Source: Mesorhizobium sp. J428
GTDB taxonomy: Bacteria > Pseudomonadota > Alphaproteobacteria > Rhizobiales > Rhizobiaceae
Assembly (NCBI RefSeq): GCF_024699925.1
Contig: NZ_JAJOMX010000001.1
Span: forward strand, 2,394,001-2,458,000
Direction: 5' to 3'
Length of the DNA: 64,000 nt
The notes under the pieces were generated by a model that ran no database searches, was not told where the DNA came from, and saw only the letters and a program-made list of their open reading frames with translations. Each line of letters starts with the position of its first letter. Positions within the stretch are counted from its first letter, which is position 1. A program made the position numbers and the translations under genes. This document shows, one piece after another, positions 17,731 through 28,536 of this stretch.

Positions 17731-18531
17731 TCAGCGCGCTGTGCGATAGCGCGGCGCGACCTCTGCGCGTGAAAGGCCAGGCAGAAGGGCGACTCGTGCC
17801 GCCTGAGCAGCCTCGAATGCGTCTTCGTCAGCCAGGGGCGGGATCGTGATCGTCTCTCCGGCGTCAAAACCGACGAGTGCGGCATCAACGAGGTCGCCCG
17901 CTTCCATGACCCAGTCGGACGGGAAGGCGTTCAAGTCCTTCCCCGAACGCTCCCAGATCTCCGTGCGGGTCACGCCGGGCAAAACGGCCTGCACGCGAGC
18001 ACAGCTCTTTCCAAGGTCACGCGCCAGAGCGATGCTGAGGTTCAGGATGTAGGCCTTGGTGCCGCTGTAGACTCCCTCGAAGCTCTCCGGTGCCAGCGCG
18101 ACAACGGACGCAAGGTTGACGATCGCTCCCTTACCGCGCTTCACGAGCGCCCGGCCCGCGGCACCGGAAAGCAGCGTCGGGGCGGTAACGTTCAGGGCAA
18201 TCACCCGTGCCCACTCCTCGGAGCTGCCGGTCAACAGATTCCCATCCGCCGACATGCCCGCGTTATTGACCAGAAGGGTAAGGTCGGGTTCGTCTTCGAT
18301 CCGCGCGGCAAGGGCGGTCAGTTGTGCAGGGTCCGTCAGGTCGACAATAGCGACATCGACCTTGCGGCCGGTTTCGGCATTAAGTCGCTGCGAGAGCGCC
18401 TCAAGGCGCGCCTTGTCGCGCGCCACCAGAAGCAGGTCGTAGCCGCGCTTCGCCAACCTGTCGGCGTAGATCGCTCCGATGCCGGTCGACGCGCCCGTTA
18501 CGACGGCTAGGCCAGGTCTCTTGCTCGTCAT
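17731..18531 (-). CDS. Short-chain dehydrogenase/reductase (SDR)
   Basis: This 266-residue classical SDR carries the cofactor motif TGASTGIG at 12-19, NNAG at 89-92 and the catalytic Ser142, Tyr155 and Lys159 (YSGTK). The arginine after the second strand (VARDK) suggests NADP preference. It is transcribed divergently from the HxlR regulator at 18659, the usual arrangement for an HxlR-controlled oxidoreductase. A plausible minus-strand promoter is TTGTAA (18640-18645) with a 16-bp spacer to TATATA (18618-18623). The substrate cannot be deduced. Confidence 0.9.
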   Translation of the reverse strand: MTSKRPGLAVVTGASTGIGAIYADRLAKRGYDLLLVARDKARLEALSQRLNAETGRKVDVAIVDLTDPAQLTALAARIEDEPDLTLLVNNAGMSADGNLLTGSSEEWARVIALNVTAPTLLSGAAGRALVKRGKGAIVNLASVVALAPESFEGVYSGTKAYILNLSIALARDLGKSCARVQAVLPGVTRTEIWERSGKDLNAFPSDWVMEAGDLVDAALVGFDAGETITIPPLADEDAFEAAQAARVALLPGLSRAEVAPRYRTAR

Positions 18532-18617
18532 TTCTGTGCTCCGTGGGTCTGTGGGTTAAGGTCGGTACCCGGACGCGGGCAACTCGGATTGTGGTTTAAA
18601 TTTGCTACCGCTCGACA

Positions 18618-18645
18618 TATATATGAAAACGGTTTAACTTTACAA
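18618..18645 (-). promoter_or_regulatory. Candidate sigma-70 promoter for the SDR gene
   Basis: Read on the minus strand, TTGTAA (18645-18640) and TATATA (18623-18618) are separated by 16 bp, in the 127-bp gap between the SDR and the HxlR gene. Promoter similarity is moderate and no operator could be fixed. Confidence 0.35.
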
Positions 18646-18658
18646 CCACTTTTTAGAG

Positions 18659-19153
18659 ATGGAGCGAAACATGAAGGGAAAGCGAACCGACCTTGGGGAT
18701 AGCCAGTGCGGGATCGCTCGAAGTCTTCAGGTGGTCGGCGATTGGTGGACCCTGCTGATCGTGCGAGACGCATTCAAAGGAAAGGTGCGGTTCGGCGAGT
18801 TTCAAAAGAGCCTTGGCCTGGCTAAGAACATCCTGTCCACCCGGCTGAAAAAGCTGGTCGATCAGGGGGTTTTCCGCATTGAGGCCGATCCCGACGCTCC
18901 GGCGAGCCACCGCTATCTGTTAACGCCCAAGGGCGAGAAACTTGGAATCACACTGGTGGCACTTTGGCAGTGGGGTGAAGAACACTGTTTTGCACCCGGT
19001 GAACTTGCCTACCAATTGGTTGACCAGAGCTCTGCCGAACCAATCGCGAGACTCCATCTTGAGACAACTGGCGGAAAGTCGGTCGAGGCGCATGGATTCC
19101 GTGTCGGTCCACGGCCAGGCACCAGGGCTGGGGCCCAATCACGCTTGCCGTGA
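18659..19153 (+). CDS. HxlR-family transcriptional regulator
   Basis: This 164-residue protein has a MarR-like winged helix of the HxlR family: CGIARSLQVVGDWWTLLIVRDA followed by FGEFQKSLGLAKNILSTRLK (recognition helix) and YLLTPKGEKL (wing). HxlR proteins usually sense aldehydes, quinones or redox stress and control a neighbouring oxidoreductase. It is divergent from the SDR at 18531 and precedes the thiolase gene by 44 bp, so it may affect both. The residues after about 120 are family-atypical but the frame is intact. Confidence 0.88.
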   Translation: MERNMKGKRTDLGDSQCGIARSLQVVGDWWTLLIVRDAFKGKVRFGEFQKSLGLAKNILSTRLKKLVDQGVFRIEADPDAPASHRYLLTPKGEKLGITLVALWQWGEEHCFAPGELAYQLVDQSSAEPIARLHLETTGGKSVEAHGFRVGPRPGTRAGAQSRLP

Positions 19154-19197
19154 TCGGGTCGGCACCCTCTGATCCAGACTTTCTTAAGGAGTTCGAA

Positions 19198-20376
19198 ATG
19201 TCCGAACCAATCGTTCTTGCCCATCCAGTGCGCACTGCCATCGGTAGCTTCAATGGTGCGTTGAAAGGTGTCCCAGCGACCGATCTCGGCGCTGTAGCCA
19301 TACGAGTAGCCTTGCAGCGTGCCGGCCTGCCAGCCGAAGAGGTCGGAAGCGTGGTTATGGGCAATGTCATTCAAGCGGGGAACAAGATGAATCCCGCCCG
19401 GCAAGCCGCCATCGGCGCACGCTTGCCCGTGACAGTTCCCTCGCTGACGGTGAACCGGGTCTGCGGATCCGGTGCTCAGGCGATCATCTCAGCCGCGCAA
19501 CAGATCCAGTCAGGAGATATTCAGATCGCAATTGCGGGCGGCATGGAGAATATGGATCGCGCTCCCTACCTCCTCGACAATGGTCGCTGGGGGTACCGGA
19601 TGGGGACCGCGGAAATTCATGACAGCTTGCTGAGCGATGGACTGAATGATGCCTTTTCCGGTCAGCACTCGGGCTGGCACACCGAAGATTTGGTCACAAA
19701 GGCCGGGCTGAGCCGCGAAGAACAGGACGCCTTCGCTGCACGGTCGCAACAACGATTTATCGCCGCTCAGGCAGCAGGCTACTTTGCCGGGGAAATTGTT
19801 GGGGTTGAGCTCAAATCGAAGAAGGGCAGCACTGTCTTTGACGTTGATGAAGCGCCCCGCCCCGATATCACCGTGGACGTGCTGGCGCGCCTGCGCCCGG
19901 CATTTCGCGAGGGTGGCACGATAACTGCCGGGAACGCCCCCGGCCTCAACAGCGGTGCCTCCGCTATGATCGTCGCGAGCCAGTCGGCAGCCGTAGCGCA
20001 CGGTTTGGAGATTGCGGGTATCCTGAAGGGCTATGCCGTCGCTGCAGTCGAGCCGGGCATGTTTGGCCTCGGCCCCGTTCCGGCCGTTCGTTTTCTCCTA
20101 GACCGCGTCGGTTGGTCTTTGCAGGATATCCAGCGCATTGAAATCAATGAGGCCTTTGCGGCCGTGCCGCTGGCTGTTGCGAAAGAGTTGGGCTTGCATG
20201 AGGGGATCATCAACCCGGACGGCGGGGCCATCGCACACGGGCACCCGATTGGTGCCACCGGTGCCATTCTGACAACACGCCTTCTGCATGCGATGCGTCG
20301 CGAGGGACTGCACCGTGGCATCGTCACCCTTTGCATCGGCGGCGGTCAGGGCATTGCGCTCGCGCTCGAGCGGTAG
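19198..20376 (+). CDS. Acetyl-CoA C-acetyltransferase (thiolase)
   Basis: This 392-residue protein has normal thiolase length. The acyl-accepting Cys89 lies in VNRVCGSGAQA, the catalytic histidine in GHPIGATGA and the second cysteine in TLCIGGGQG. Start 19198 was chosen because AAGGAG lies 6 bp upstream and the homologous region begins at MSEPIVLAHPVRTAIG; an earlier ATG at 19150 adds 16 unrelated residues. Thiolases cleave 3-ketoacyl-CoA or condense acetyl-CoA. It is the last intact gene before the deletion scar at 20377-21282. Confidence 0.93.
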   Translation: MSEPIVLAHPVRTAIGSFNGALKGVPATDLGAVAIRVALQRAGLPAEEVGSVVMGNVIQAGNKMNPARQAAIGARLPVTVPSLTVNRVCGSGAQAIISAAQQIQSGDIQIAIAGGMENMDRAPYLLDNGRWGYRMGTAEIHDSLLSDGLNDAFSGQHSGWHTEDLVTKAGLSREEQDAFAARSQQRFIAAQAAGYFAGEIVGVELKSKKGSTVFDVDEAPRPDITVDVLARLRPAFREGGTITAGNAPGLNSGASAMIVASQSAAVAHGLEIAGILKGYAVAAVEPGMFGLGPVPAVRFLLDRVGWSLQDIQRIEINEAFAAVPLAVAKELGLHEGIINPDGGAIAHGHPIGATGAILTTRLLHAMRREGLHRGIVTLCIGGGQGIALALER

Positions 20377-21282
20377 ATGGGCCTTTTTAGGAAGTATGCC
20401 GAACTCCGTCTGCTCACTGTCCGGAAATCACGCGGTGTTCTCTGCGCCCAGGATCGCGTGCTGGCCGGCCTGCGTCCGGCGAGCAGAGGTGACATCGTCG
20501 TCGACGGGCAGCGCGTGACGCATCCGATCTCGAAGGTTGGCATGGTCTTCCAGGCGGCCGTGCTTCTGAAATGGCGCTCGGTCCTGGAAAACGTGCTGCT
20601 GCCGGCAGAACTGGCCGGTCTCAATCCAGCCCGCTACCGGGACAGGGCGCGCGAGCTGCTGAAACTGGTCGGCCTCGGAGGCTTCGAGGCGAAGCGGCCG
20701 GGTGAACTGTCGGGTGGCATGGCGCGGCTGTGCGCGGAATTCGGTCACATCGTTGAGGAAGCGGCACCGGAATTCGACCTGGCCGCGGCGCGCGGTGCCT
20801 TCGCTACCGCGTTCCAGGCCAACACCACAGCCAATGTCGGCCGCGCGACAGGAGGCCGTTTTCCGGAGCCGGGGCTTGTCGAGCCGCTGACCCGTGCGAT
20901 CGCCGAGCGCGGCATGGCGATTTCCGCGCCGGATTACATCCGCGCGCTGCAGGCGATGCATCGGGAGAGCCGCCGGATTGCCGGCTTCTTCACGGGCTAC
21001 GATGTCTGGCTCACGCCGACGCTCGGCATGCTGCCCCCAAAGGTCGGCGCGTATGGGGCCGGCGTCACCGATGTCGACCTCTGGCTTGCCCAGCTGATGG
21101 AGTTCCTGCCGTTTACCTGGATCTTCAACGTCATCGGCCAGCCCGCGATGTCCGTGCCCACGGCCATGTCCCCCGAAGGACTGCCCGTCGGTACGCATTT
21201 CGCCGGCAGGGTACGGCGAGGAGAGCACCCTCTTCGCCCTGGCCGGCCAGATCGAGCGCGCACGGCCATGGCGGCGAACTAG
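20377..21282 (+). pseudogene. Deletion scar: ABC-ATPase fragment fused to amidase C-terminal fragment
   Basis: The open frame is a chimera. Residues about 30-118 match an ABC transporter ATPase of the nitrate/taurine type from just after Walker A (VLAGLRPASRGDI) through GMVFQAAVLLKWRSV to the signature LSGGM. From residue 119 the sequence is the C-terminal part of an amidase-signature protein (TPTLGMLPPKVGAYG, FNVIGQPAMSVP, GLPVGTHFAGR). Near 21208-21211 an extra G shifts the frame; without it the expected Y-G-E-E-S-T-L-F-A-L-A-G-Q end appears. Walker A, Walker B and the amidase catalytic Ser/Lys are absent, so no function is expected. Confidence 0.85.
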
Positions 21283-21334
21283 TTCGGCACATGTCCAGAA
21301 GACGTAGAGACTCCCCACTCGTGGCGACCACCGG

Positions 21335-22732
21335 TCAGATATGCAACGCCTGTCCGAGCGCCTTGAGTGCGGCTTCCTGGCTTGCCTCTCCTAGCGTCGG
21401 ATGGGCGTGGATCGTGCCGGCGATGTCTTCCAGCCGAGCCCCCATCTCGATCGCCAGCCCGAAGGCTGCGGAAAGTTCCGACACGCCCGCGCCGACGGCC
21501 TGGATCCCGAGCACGAGGTGGTTGTCGGCGCGCGCCACCACACGCACGAATCCCTCTTCGGACTGCAGCGTCATGGCACGGCCGTTGGCGACGAACGGGA
21601 ACTGGCCAAGCTTGATCTCTCCTCCGGCCGCGAGCGCCTCGTCAGGCGAGAGGCCGACGGAAACGATTTCCGGATCGGTGAAGCACACCGCAGGGATCGC
21701 GCGCTTGTCCCAGCTGCGGCGATGGCCTGCAACGATTTCGGCGACCATCTCGCCCTGCGCCATCGCCCGGTGGGCAAGCATCGGTTCGCCGGTCACGTCG
21801 CCGATCGCGAAGACGCCGCGCATCGAGGTGCGGCACTGCTCGTCGATGCGGATGAAGGGACCGTCCCGGTCGAGGTCGATCTCCTCCAGCCCCCACCCCT
21901 CCACCAGCGGCTTGCGCCCGACCGTGACGAGCACCTTGTCACACGCGACCCTCTCCTCCGAGCCATCGGCTCGCTCGACCAGCAGGGTATTACCTTCGCT
22001 CGTCATCCGCCGCGCCCTGGTCTCGGTCAGAACCGCGATGCCGAGCCCGTCCAGCCGCTTCATCACCGGTCGCGTCAGGTCGGCGTCCCAGTTTGGCAGG
22101 ATGCGGGGGGCTGCCTCGACCACGGTGACGCGGCTTCCGAGCTTCGCGAAGGCCGTGCCGAGTTCGAGGCCGATATAGCCTCCGCCGACGACGGCGAGAC
22201 CCTTCGGCACCGTCTCGAGGGCGAGCGCCTCGGTCGAGGACATGACCAGGCCCCCGAACGGCAGGAAGGGAAGTTCCACCGGTGTTGAGCCGGTTGCGAT
22301 CACCACCTGCTCGGCGCGGATCAGCTGCTCGCCCGTCTCCGTCTCGACCACCACCGTCTTGCCGTCGCGGAACCGCGCCGTGCCGTGCACAGACTTGACC
22401 CCGGCCTTCTTCATCAGCCGCGCCACGCCGGTGGTGAGCCTGCCGACGATCCCATCCTTCCACCCGACCGTCTGCTTCAGGTCGATCGCGGGCCCGGCGA
22501 GATTTATTCCGAGCGGATCCTTGCCAGCGGCCATGCCGACGATTTTGTGGAACTCTTCGGCGGCGTGGATCAGCGCCTTCGAGGGAATGCAGCCGACATT
22601 GAGGCACGTGCCGCCGGGCCGGGCCTTTTCGACGATCACCGTGTCGATGCCCAGCTGCCCGGCGCGGATGGCGCAGACATAGCCGCCCGGGCCGGCGCCG
22701 ATGACAAGCAGCTTGCAGGTCATCTCCTTCAT
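21335..22732 (-). CDS. lpdA: Dihydrolipoyl dehydrogenase (E3) of the branched-chain 2-oxoacid dehydrogenase complex
   Basis: This 465-residue flavoprotein has the N-terminal FAD site [10 protein letters not shown], the redox disulfide Cys43/Cys48 in [17 protein letters not shown], a second NAD-binding fold ([12 protein letters not shown]) and the C-terminal active-site HAHPTLGEA. It reoxidises the dihydrolipoyl group of E2 and makes NADH. It is the last gene of the operon, 1 bp after the E2 stop, so it is probably the dedicated E3 of this complex. Confidence 0.95.
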   Translation of the reverse strand: MKEMTCKLLVIGAGPGGYVCAIRAGQLGIDTVIVEKARPGGTCLNVGCIPSKALIHAAEEFHKIVGMAAGKDPLGINLAGPAIDLKQTVGWKDGIVGRLTTGVARLMKKAGVKSVHGTARFRDGKTVVVETETGEQLIRAEQVVIATGSTPVELPFLPFGGLVMSSTEALALETVPKGLAVVGGGYIGLELGTAFAKLGSRVTVVEAAPRILPNWDADLTRPVMKRLDGLGIAVLTETRARRMTSEGNTLLVERADGSEERVACDKVLVTVGRKPLVEGWGLEEIDLDRDGPFIRIDEQCRTSMRGVFAIGDVTGEPMLAHRAMAQGEMVAEIVAGHRRSWDKRAIPAVCFTDPEIVSVGLSPDEALAAGGEIKLGQFPFVANGRAMTLQSEEGFVRVVARADNHLVLGIQAVGAGVSELSAAFGLAIEMGARLEDIAGTIHAHPTLGEASQEAALKALGQALHI

Positions 22733-22733
22733 G

Positions 22734-24041
22734 TCAGCCCTCCACGAACATCAGCGCCGGCGTTTCGAGCAGCGCCTTGATCCGCTGCACGAAGACGGCG
22801 GCGTCCCAGCCGTCGATCACGCGATGATCGAAGGACGAGGACAGGTTCATCATCTTGCGCGGCACGAATTGCGACCCGTCCCAGACCGGGCGGATCATGA
22901 TCTTGTTGACGCCGACGATCGCCACTTCGGGATGATTGATGACCGGAGTGGTGGCGACGCCCCCCATCGCGCCGAGCGAGGTGATCGTGATCGTCGAACC
23001 TCCGAGCTCCTCGCGCGAGGCGGCGCCGCTGCGCGCGGCCTCCGCCAGCCTTGCGGCCTCCGCCGCGCAGTCGAACAGGCTGCGTGCCTCCGCATGGCGC
23101 ACGACGGGCACCACGAGGCCGTTCGAGGTCTGCGTCGCGATCCCGATATGGATCGCCGCATGGCGGCGGATGATGCCCGCCTCGTCGTCGAAGGTGGCGT
23201 TGAGAGCCGGCTGCTCGCCGATCGCCCTGACCATGGCGCGCATCAGGAACGGCAGCAGCGTGAGCTTCGGCCGATCTGGCTTCTTCTCGCCGTTCAGCTT
23301 GGCGCGCAGGTCCTCCAGCGCGGTGACGTCGATCTCCTCGATATAGGTGATGTGCGGAATGCGGGATTTGGCGACCGCCATCTTCTCGGCGATCCGGCGC
23401 CGCAGGCCGACCACCTTGATCTCCTCGACGCCATCCCGTCGCGACAGGCCCGGCGCGGATGCCGCTACCGCGCCGCCGCGGGCGAACACATCGAGGTCGT
23501 CATGCGTGATGCGGCCGGCCGGGCCGCTGCCCGGCACCTGCCTCAGATCGATTCCGGCCTCCCTTGCCCGCAGGCGCACTGCGGGCGATGCGACCGGCTT
23601 CTCACTGGACGCACGCGGCGGGCCTGCGGGCGCCGGAGAAAGGGCGCGGGCCTGCGGCGCAGCGCCACCTGGCGACGAGTTGTCCTTCGCGTCGGCCGGT
23701 CGGCGAGCCGGGGCCGGGGCGGCGGTCTCCGGAGCCTTGGCTATCGCCGGAACCGCCGGCTCCTTTGCCGGAGCGTCGCCGCCTGAGGCGGCCGCATCTC
23801 CCCCGAGGTCGATCTTCACGATCGGCGAACCGATCGGCACGGACTGGCCGACCTCTGCGCCGAGCCAGGTGACGACGCCCTCGACCGGCGACGGAATCTC
23901 GACCGTCGCCTTGTCGGTCATCACGGCGGCCAGCACCATGTCCTCGCGGACGACGTCGCCCACCTTGACGTGCCATTCGACAAGTTCGGCCTCCGCGATC
24001 CCTTCGCCGACGTCCGGCAGCTTGATGACATGTTCCGGCAT
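22734..24041 (-). CDS. bkdB: Dihydrolipoamide acyltransferase (E2) of the branched-chain 2-oxoacid dehydrogenase complex
   Basis: This 435-residue protein has one N-terminal lipoyl domain with the lipoylated lysine in [12 protein letters not shown], a flexible Ala/Pro-rich linker, a peripheral subunit-binding domain ([20 protein letters not shown]) and the catalytic acyltransferase domain ending with [12 protein letters not shown], which carries the H-x-x-x-D-G active site. Start 24041 ([14 protein letters not shown]) was chosen; the upstream extension to 24179 lies inside the E1beta gene. A single lipoyl domain and this gene order point to the branched-chain type rather than pyruvate dehydrogenase. 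Confidence 0.93.
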   Translation of the reverse strand: MPEHVIKLPDVGEGIAEAELVEWHVKVGDVVREDMVLAAVMTDKATVEIPSPVEGVVTWLGAEVGQSVPIGSPIVKIDLGGDAAASGGDAPAKEPAVPAIAKAPETAAPAPARRPADAKDNSSPGGAAPQARALSPAPAGPPRASSEKPVASPAVRLRAREAGIDLRQVPGSGPAGRITHDDLDVFARGGAVAASAPGLSRRDGVEEIKVVGLRRRIAEKMAVAKSRIPHITYIEEIDVTALEDLRAKLNGEKKPDRPKLTLLPFLMRAMVRAIGEQPALNATFDDEAGIIRRHAAIHIGIATQTSNGLVVPVVRHAEARSLFDCAAEAARLAEAARSGAASREELGGSTITITSLGAMGGVATTPVINHPEVAIVGVNKIMIRPVWDGSQFVPRKMMNLSSSFDHRVIDGWDAAVFVQRIKALLETPALMFVEG

Positions 24042-24043
24042 GA

Positions 24044-25057
24044 TCAGGCCTCCATCGCGGCGGCGAGCGCTTCGCCGATCCGCGCCGGTCCGGGGAAGTA
24101 GTCCCATTCCAGGGCGTGCGGATAGGGCGTGTCCCAGCCGGTCACGCGCTGGATCGGAGCTTCGAGATGATAGAAGCAATGCTCCTGCACCAGCGCTGCA
24201 AGCTCCGCCCCGAAGCCGGACGTGAACGTCGCCTCGTGGACGACGACGCAGCGGCCGGTCTTCTTGACGGAAGCCACGACCGCATCCAGGTCGAGCGGAA
24301 TGAGGGTCCGGAGATCGATGATCTCGGCATCGATGCCCTTCTCCTCGGCCGCGGCCAGCGCGACATGCACCATGGTGCCATAGGCAAGCACGGTCACGGC
24401 AGATCCCTCCCGCCGCACCTCGGCCTTGCCGAGCGGCACGGTGAAGTGCCCCTCCGCCACCTCGCCCAGCGCATGTTTCGACCAGGCGGTGACCGGACGG
24501 TCGTGATGGCCGTCGAACGGGCCGTTATAGAGCCGCTTGGGTTCGAGGAAGATCACCGGGTCCGGATCCTCGATCGCCGCGATCAGCAGGCCCTTCGCAT
24601 CGACCGGATTGGACGGCACCACGACCTTCAGCCCCGCGACATGGGTGAACAGGGCTTCCGGGCTCTGGCTGTGGGTCTGGCCGCCGAAGATGCCGCCCCC
24701 CGTCGGCATGCGGATGACGATCGGGCAGGTGAACTGGCCGGCCGAGCGATAGCGCAGCCGCGCCGCCTCGGACACGATCTGGTCTGCCGCCGGATAGACA
24801 TAGTCGGCAAACTGGATCTCGACGCACGGCCGCAGGCCGTAGGCGGCCATGCCCACGGCCACGCCGACGATGCCGAGCTCGGAGATCGGCGTGTCGAAGC
24901 AGCGCGACGTGCCGTATTTCTTCTGCAGGCCCGCCGTGCACCGGAACACGCCGCCGAAGAAGCCGACGTCCTCGCCGAACACGACCACCTTCTCGTCGCG
25001 CTCCATCGACACGTACATGGCGGAGCGGATGGCCTCGATCATCGTCATGCGCGGCAT
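24044..25057 (-). CDS. bkdA2: 2-oxoisovalerate dehydrogenase E1 component, beta subunit
   Basis: This 337-residue transketolase-like protein has the E1beta features VVVFGEDVGFFGGVF, FDTPISELGIVGVAVGMA (with the TPP-binding glutamate), PVIRMPTGGG-type loop near residue 120 and the C-terminal VVVHEATFTSGFGAE. It pairs with the alpha subunit encoded 3 bp upstream to make the thiamine-diphosphate-dependent decarboxylase that acts on 2-oxoacids from valine, leucine and isoleucine. Length and motifs are normal. Confidence 0.94.
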   Translation of the reverse strand: MPRMTMIEAIRSAMYVSMERDEKVVVFGEDVGFFGGVFRCTAGLQKKYGTSRCFDTPISELGIVGVAVGMAAYGLRPCVEIQFADYVYPAADQIVSEAARLRYRSAGQFTCPIVIRMPTGGGIFGGQTHSQSPEALFTHVAGLKVVVPSNPVDAKGLLIAAIEDPDPVIFLEPKRLYNGPFDGHHDRPVTAWSKHALGEVAEGHFTVPLGKAEVRREGSAVTVLAYGTMVHVALAAAEEKGIDAEIIDLRTLIPLDLDAVVASVKKTGRCVVVHEATFTSGFGAELAALVQEHCFYHLEAPIQRVTGWDTPYPHALEWDYFPGPARIGEALAAAMEA

Positions 25058-25060
25058 GGT

Positions 25061-26395
<1,335 letters not shown>

Positions 26396-26471
26396 TCAAC
26401 ATAACCGTCCCGTCGGCGTCGACAATGCCGTTGCTGCTCGACCGGCCACGAGGAGGTCGAGACCGAGCGGG

Positions 26472-27365
26472 TCAACGAAGCGCGGATTCCGCCCGGAACT
26501 TGTCGGCCACGAACTGCGCAATGAACTCGACATCGCCCGACCAGGTCTCGGTAAGTGCGGCCACGGACAGCGTGCGGGGCGGAATGGGAGGGCTGGCTTC
26601 AAACCTGAGCACGCGGTCAGCAATGTCGTCGCGCACGATGGCCGGCGTCATCACGGCAAAGCCGAGGCCGGCCGCGACCAGCTCGCTCGTGACGGACAGC
26701 GAATTGCATCCGCTCAGCGATTGCGGCTTGCATTGGCCCGCGTCGAACCATTCGCGGATCGTCCGGCCGATGGTCGAGATTTCGGGCTGGGTGAAGATCG
26801 CTTCATCGATCAGGTCCGCGGGCGTCAGCGTCTTCCCCGCCAGAGGATGCGAGACGGGGCCGACCCAGGCGAGATCGACCTCGCCCATCGGGTAGACGGT
26901 GATGCCTTCCGAGGCGACCGCGTCGGTGGTGATCGCCACATCCAGCTGCCGTTCGTCCAGCTGCTTGAGAAGCATGGCGCCGACATCGACTGCCAGCTCG
27001 ATGCGCAGTTTCGGCCGGGTCTCGTTGAGCTGGCGGATCAGGCCCGGCAGCGCGATGTGCGCGACGGTCTCCACGACGCCGAGGCGCAATAGGCCCCTCA
27101 GCTTGCTCGAGCTCGTCTCGTCATGGATCTCGCGCGCCAGCGAGAGCATCTGTTCGGCCTGCCGCTGGATAGACTTGCCGGCCTTGGTCAGACGGGCACG
27201 TCCGCCGGTACGGTCGAACAGGGTGCAGTCGAGGTCGCGTTCCAGTTCGCGGATCCGGCCCGAAACGGATGGTTGTGTCACGCAGAGTTGGCGTGCTGCG
27301 GCGTGGAACGAGCCGAGCCGGGCGATCCAGTAGAAGGTTTCGATCTGCGCGAGGGTGAGCCGCAT
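26472..27365 (-). CDS. LysR-family regulator, divergent from TRAP/hydantoinase module A
   Basis: This 297-residue LysR-type protein has the N-terminal helix-turn-helix (FYWIARLGSFHAAARQLCVT, QPSVSGRIRELERDL) and a substrate-binding-like C-terminal domain. It starts 113 bp from the oppositely transcribed TRAP gene dctP at 27479, with an inverted repeat at 27364-27384 containing a T-N11-A LysR box that overlaps its own start codon. It most likely controls the TRAP-hydantoinase operon in response to the imported substrate, and itself. Confidence 0.92.
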   Translation of the reverse strand: MRLTLAQIETFYWIARLGSFHAAARQLCVTQPSVSGRIRELERDLDCTLFDRTGGRARLTKAGKSIQRQAEQMLSLAREIHDETSSSKLRGLLRLGVVETVAHIALPGLIRQLNETRPKLRIELAVDVGAMLLKQLDERQLDVAITTDAVASEGITVYPMGEVDLAWVGPVSHPLAGKTLTPADLIDEAIFTQPEISTIGRTIREWFDAGQCKPQSLSGCNSLSVTSELVAAGLGFAVMTPAIVRDDIADRVLRFEASPPIPPRTLSVAALTETWSGDVEFIAQFVADKFRAESALR

Positions 27366-27384
27366 GATAGTATCAGCCTATCAT
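27364..27384. promoter_or_regulatory. LysR-type operator between the LysR gene and TRAP module A
   Basis: Seven-base arms ATGATAG and CTATCAT surround a 7-base centre, and T27368 and A27380 form a T-N11-A LysR box. The site covers the LysR start codon and lies about 95 bp before dctP, which fits autorepression. Confidence 0.55.
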
Positions 27385-27478
27385 CGCAGGGCACGAAATC
27401 AATTAGAAGTAATCACCCGACCTGTGTAGCCTCATTTCAGCCGTTGCCACCGGCAGCGGGCCAGCAAGGGGAACAACA

Positions 27479-28534
27479 ATGAAGAAGATCACTTCGGCAT
27501 TCCTATCCCTCGCACTGACCGCCGCGAGCATGGCGGCGGCGCAGGCACAGGACCTCCAGGAACTTCGACTGAAAGTCATCGGCGGCTGGAGCAACGTCAC
27601 GATGACCACCGACGTCGAACAGCCGTTCTGGCAGACGAAGATCGGCGAGCTTTCCGGCGGCAAGATCACCGCCGATTTCAACAGCCTCGACACGCTCGGC
27701 CTCAAGGGCGACGAGACCCTTCGCCTGTTGCGGCTGAAGATCGCCGACATCGTCACCGGCCCGGTCAGCTTCGTCGCCGGCGATTTCAAGCTCTATGACG
27801 GGCTCGACCTCTCCGGCGCCATCCTCGACATCGACACAATGCGCAAGGCGGTTGACGCCTACCGTCCCGTCATCGACAAGAACATGCAGGAGAACTTCAA
27901 CGCCCATCTCCTGATGATGTGGCCGTCGCCGCCGCAGGTGCTGTTCTGCAAGGGCGAGATCAAGGGCGTCGCCGATCTCAAGGGTAAGAAGATCCGCACC
28001 TTCAACCAGACGCTCGCCGACTTCGTCGAGGCCGTCGGCGGCACCCCGGTCAACCTCTCCTTCGCCGAAGTGGTGCCGGCGCTGCAGAACGGCACCGCCG
28101 ATTGCGGCGTGACCGGCACCGGCCCCGGCAACAGCGCCAAGTGGTGGGAGGTCACCGACCACCTCTTCCCGCTCGTGCTCGGCTGGGCGCCCTACTTCAG
28201 CGCCATCAACATCGACACCTGGAATGCTCTCGACGAACCGACCAAGGCATTCCTGACGGAGCAGTTCGCCAAGCTGGAAACAGAAATGTGGTCGCATGTC
28301 GCGGCCGCGGCCGAACAGGGCGTCAACTGCAACACCGGTGTCGGCGAGTGCACCAAGGGCATCAAGGCCAACATGAAGCTGGTCGAGGTCACCGACGCAG
28401 ACAAGGCGCTGCTCGCCGGCATGGTGACCGAGACGATCCTGCCGCGCTGGGCGGGCCGCTGCGGCGAGGCCTGCGTTGCCGACTGGAACGAGACGGTCGG
28501 CAAGACGCTCGGCTTCACCGCAAAGGCCCAGTGA
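27479..28534 (+). CDS. dctP: TRAP transporter substrate-binding protein (module A)
   Basis: This 351-residue periplasmic protein begins with a Sec signal peptide (hydrophobic stretch to about residue 23, cut near AQAQ-DLQ). The mature part is a TRAP DctP-type binding protein, with GKKIRTFNQTLADFVEAVGGTPV containing the arginine that normally clamps a substrate carboxylate. CNTGVGECTKG and RCGEACVAD add cysteines that may form disulfides. The membrane subunits follow at once. The ligand is probably an organic acid related to the hydantoinase and PLP enzymes downstream. Confidence 0.92.
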   Translation: MKKITSAFLSLALTAASMAAAQAQDLQELRLKVIGGWSNVTMTTDVEQPFWQTKIGELSGGKITADFNSLDTLGLKGDETLRLLRLKIADIVTGPVSFVAGDFKLYDGLDLSGAILDIDTMRKAVDAYRPVIDKNMQENFNAHLLMMWPSPPQVLFCKGEIKGVADLKGKKIRTFNQTLADFVEAVGGTPVNLSFAEVVPALQNGTADCGVTGTGPGNSAKWWEVTDHLFPLVLGWAPYFSAINIDTWNALDEPTKAFLTEQFAKLETEMWSHVAAAAEQGVNCNTGVGECTKGIKANMKLVEVTDADKALLAGMVTETILPRWAGRCGEACVADWNETVGKTLGFTAKAQ

Positions 28535-28536
28535 CA

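Noticed and set aside
20377..21282. Novel ABC-amidase fusion enzyme
   Set aside because: Key catalytic motifs of both halves are missing and the end is frameshifted, so it is a deletion remnant.
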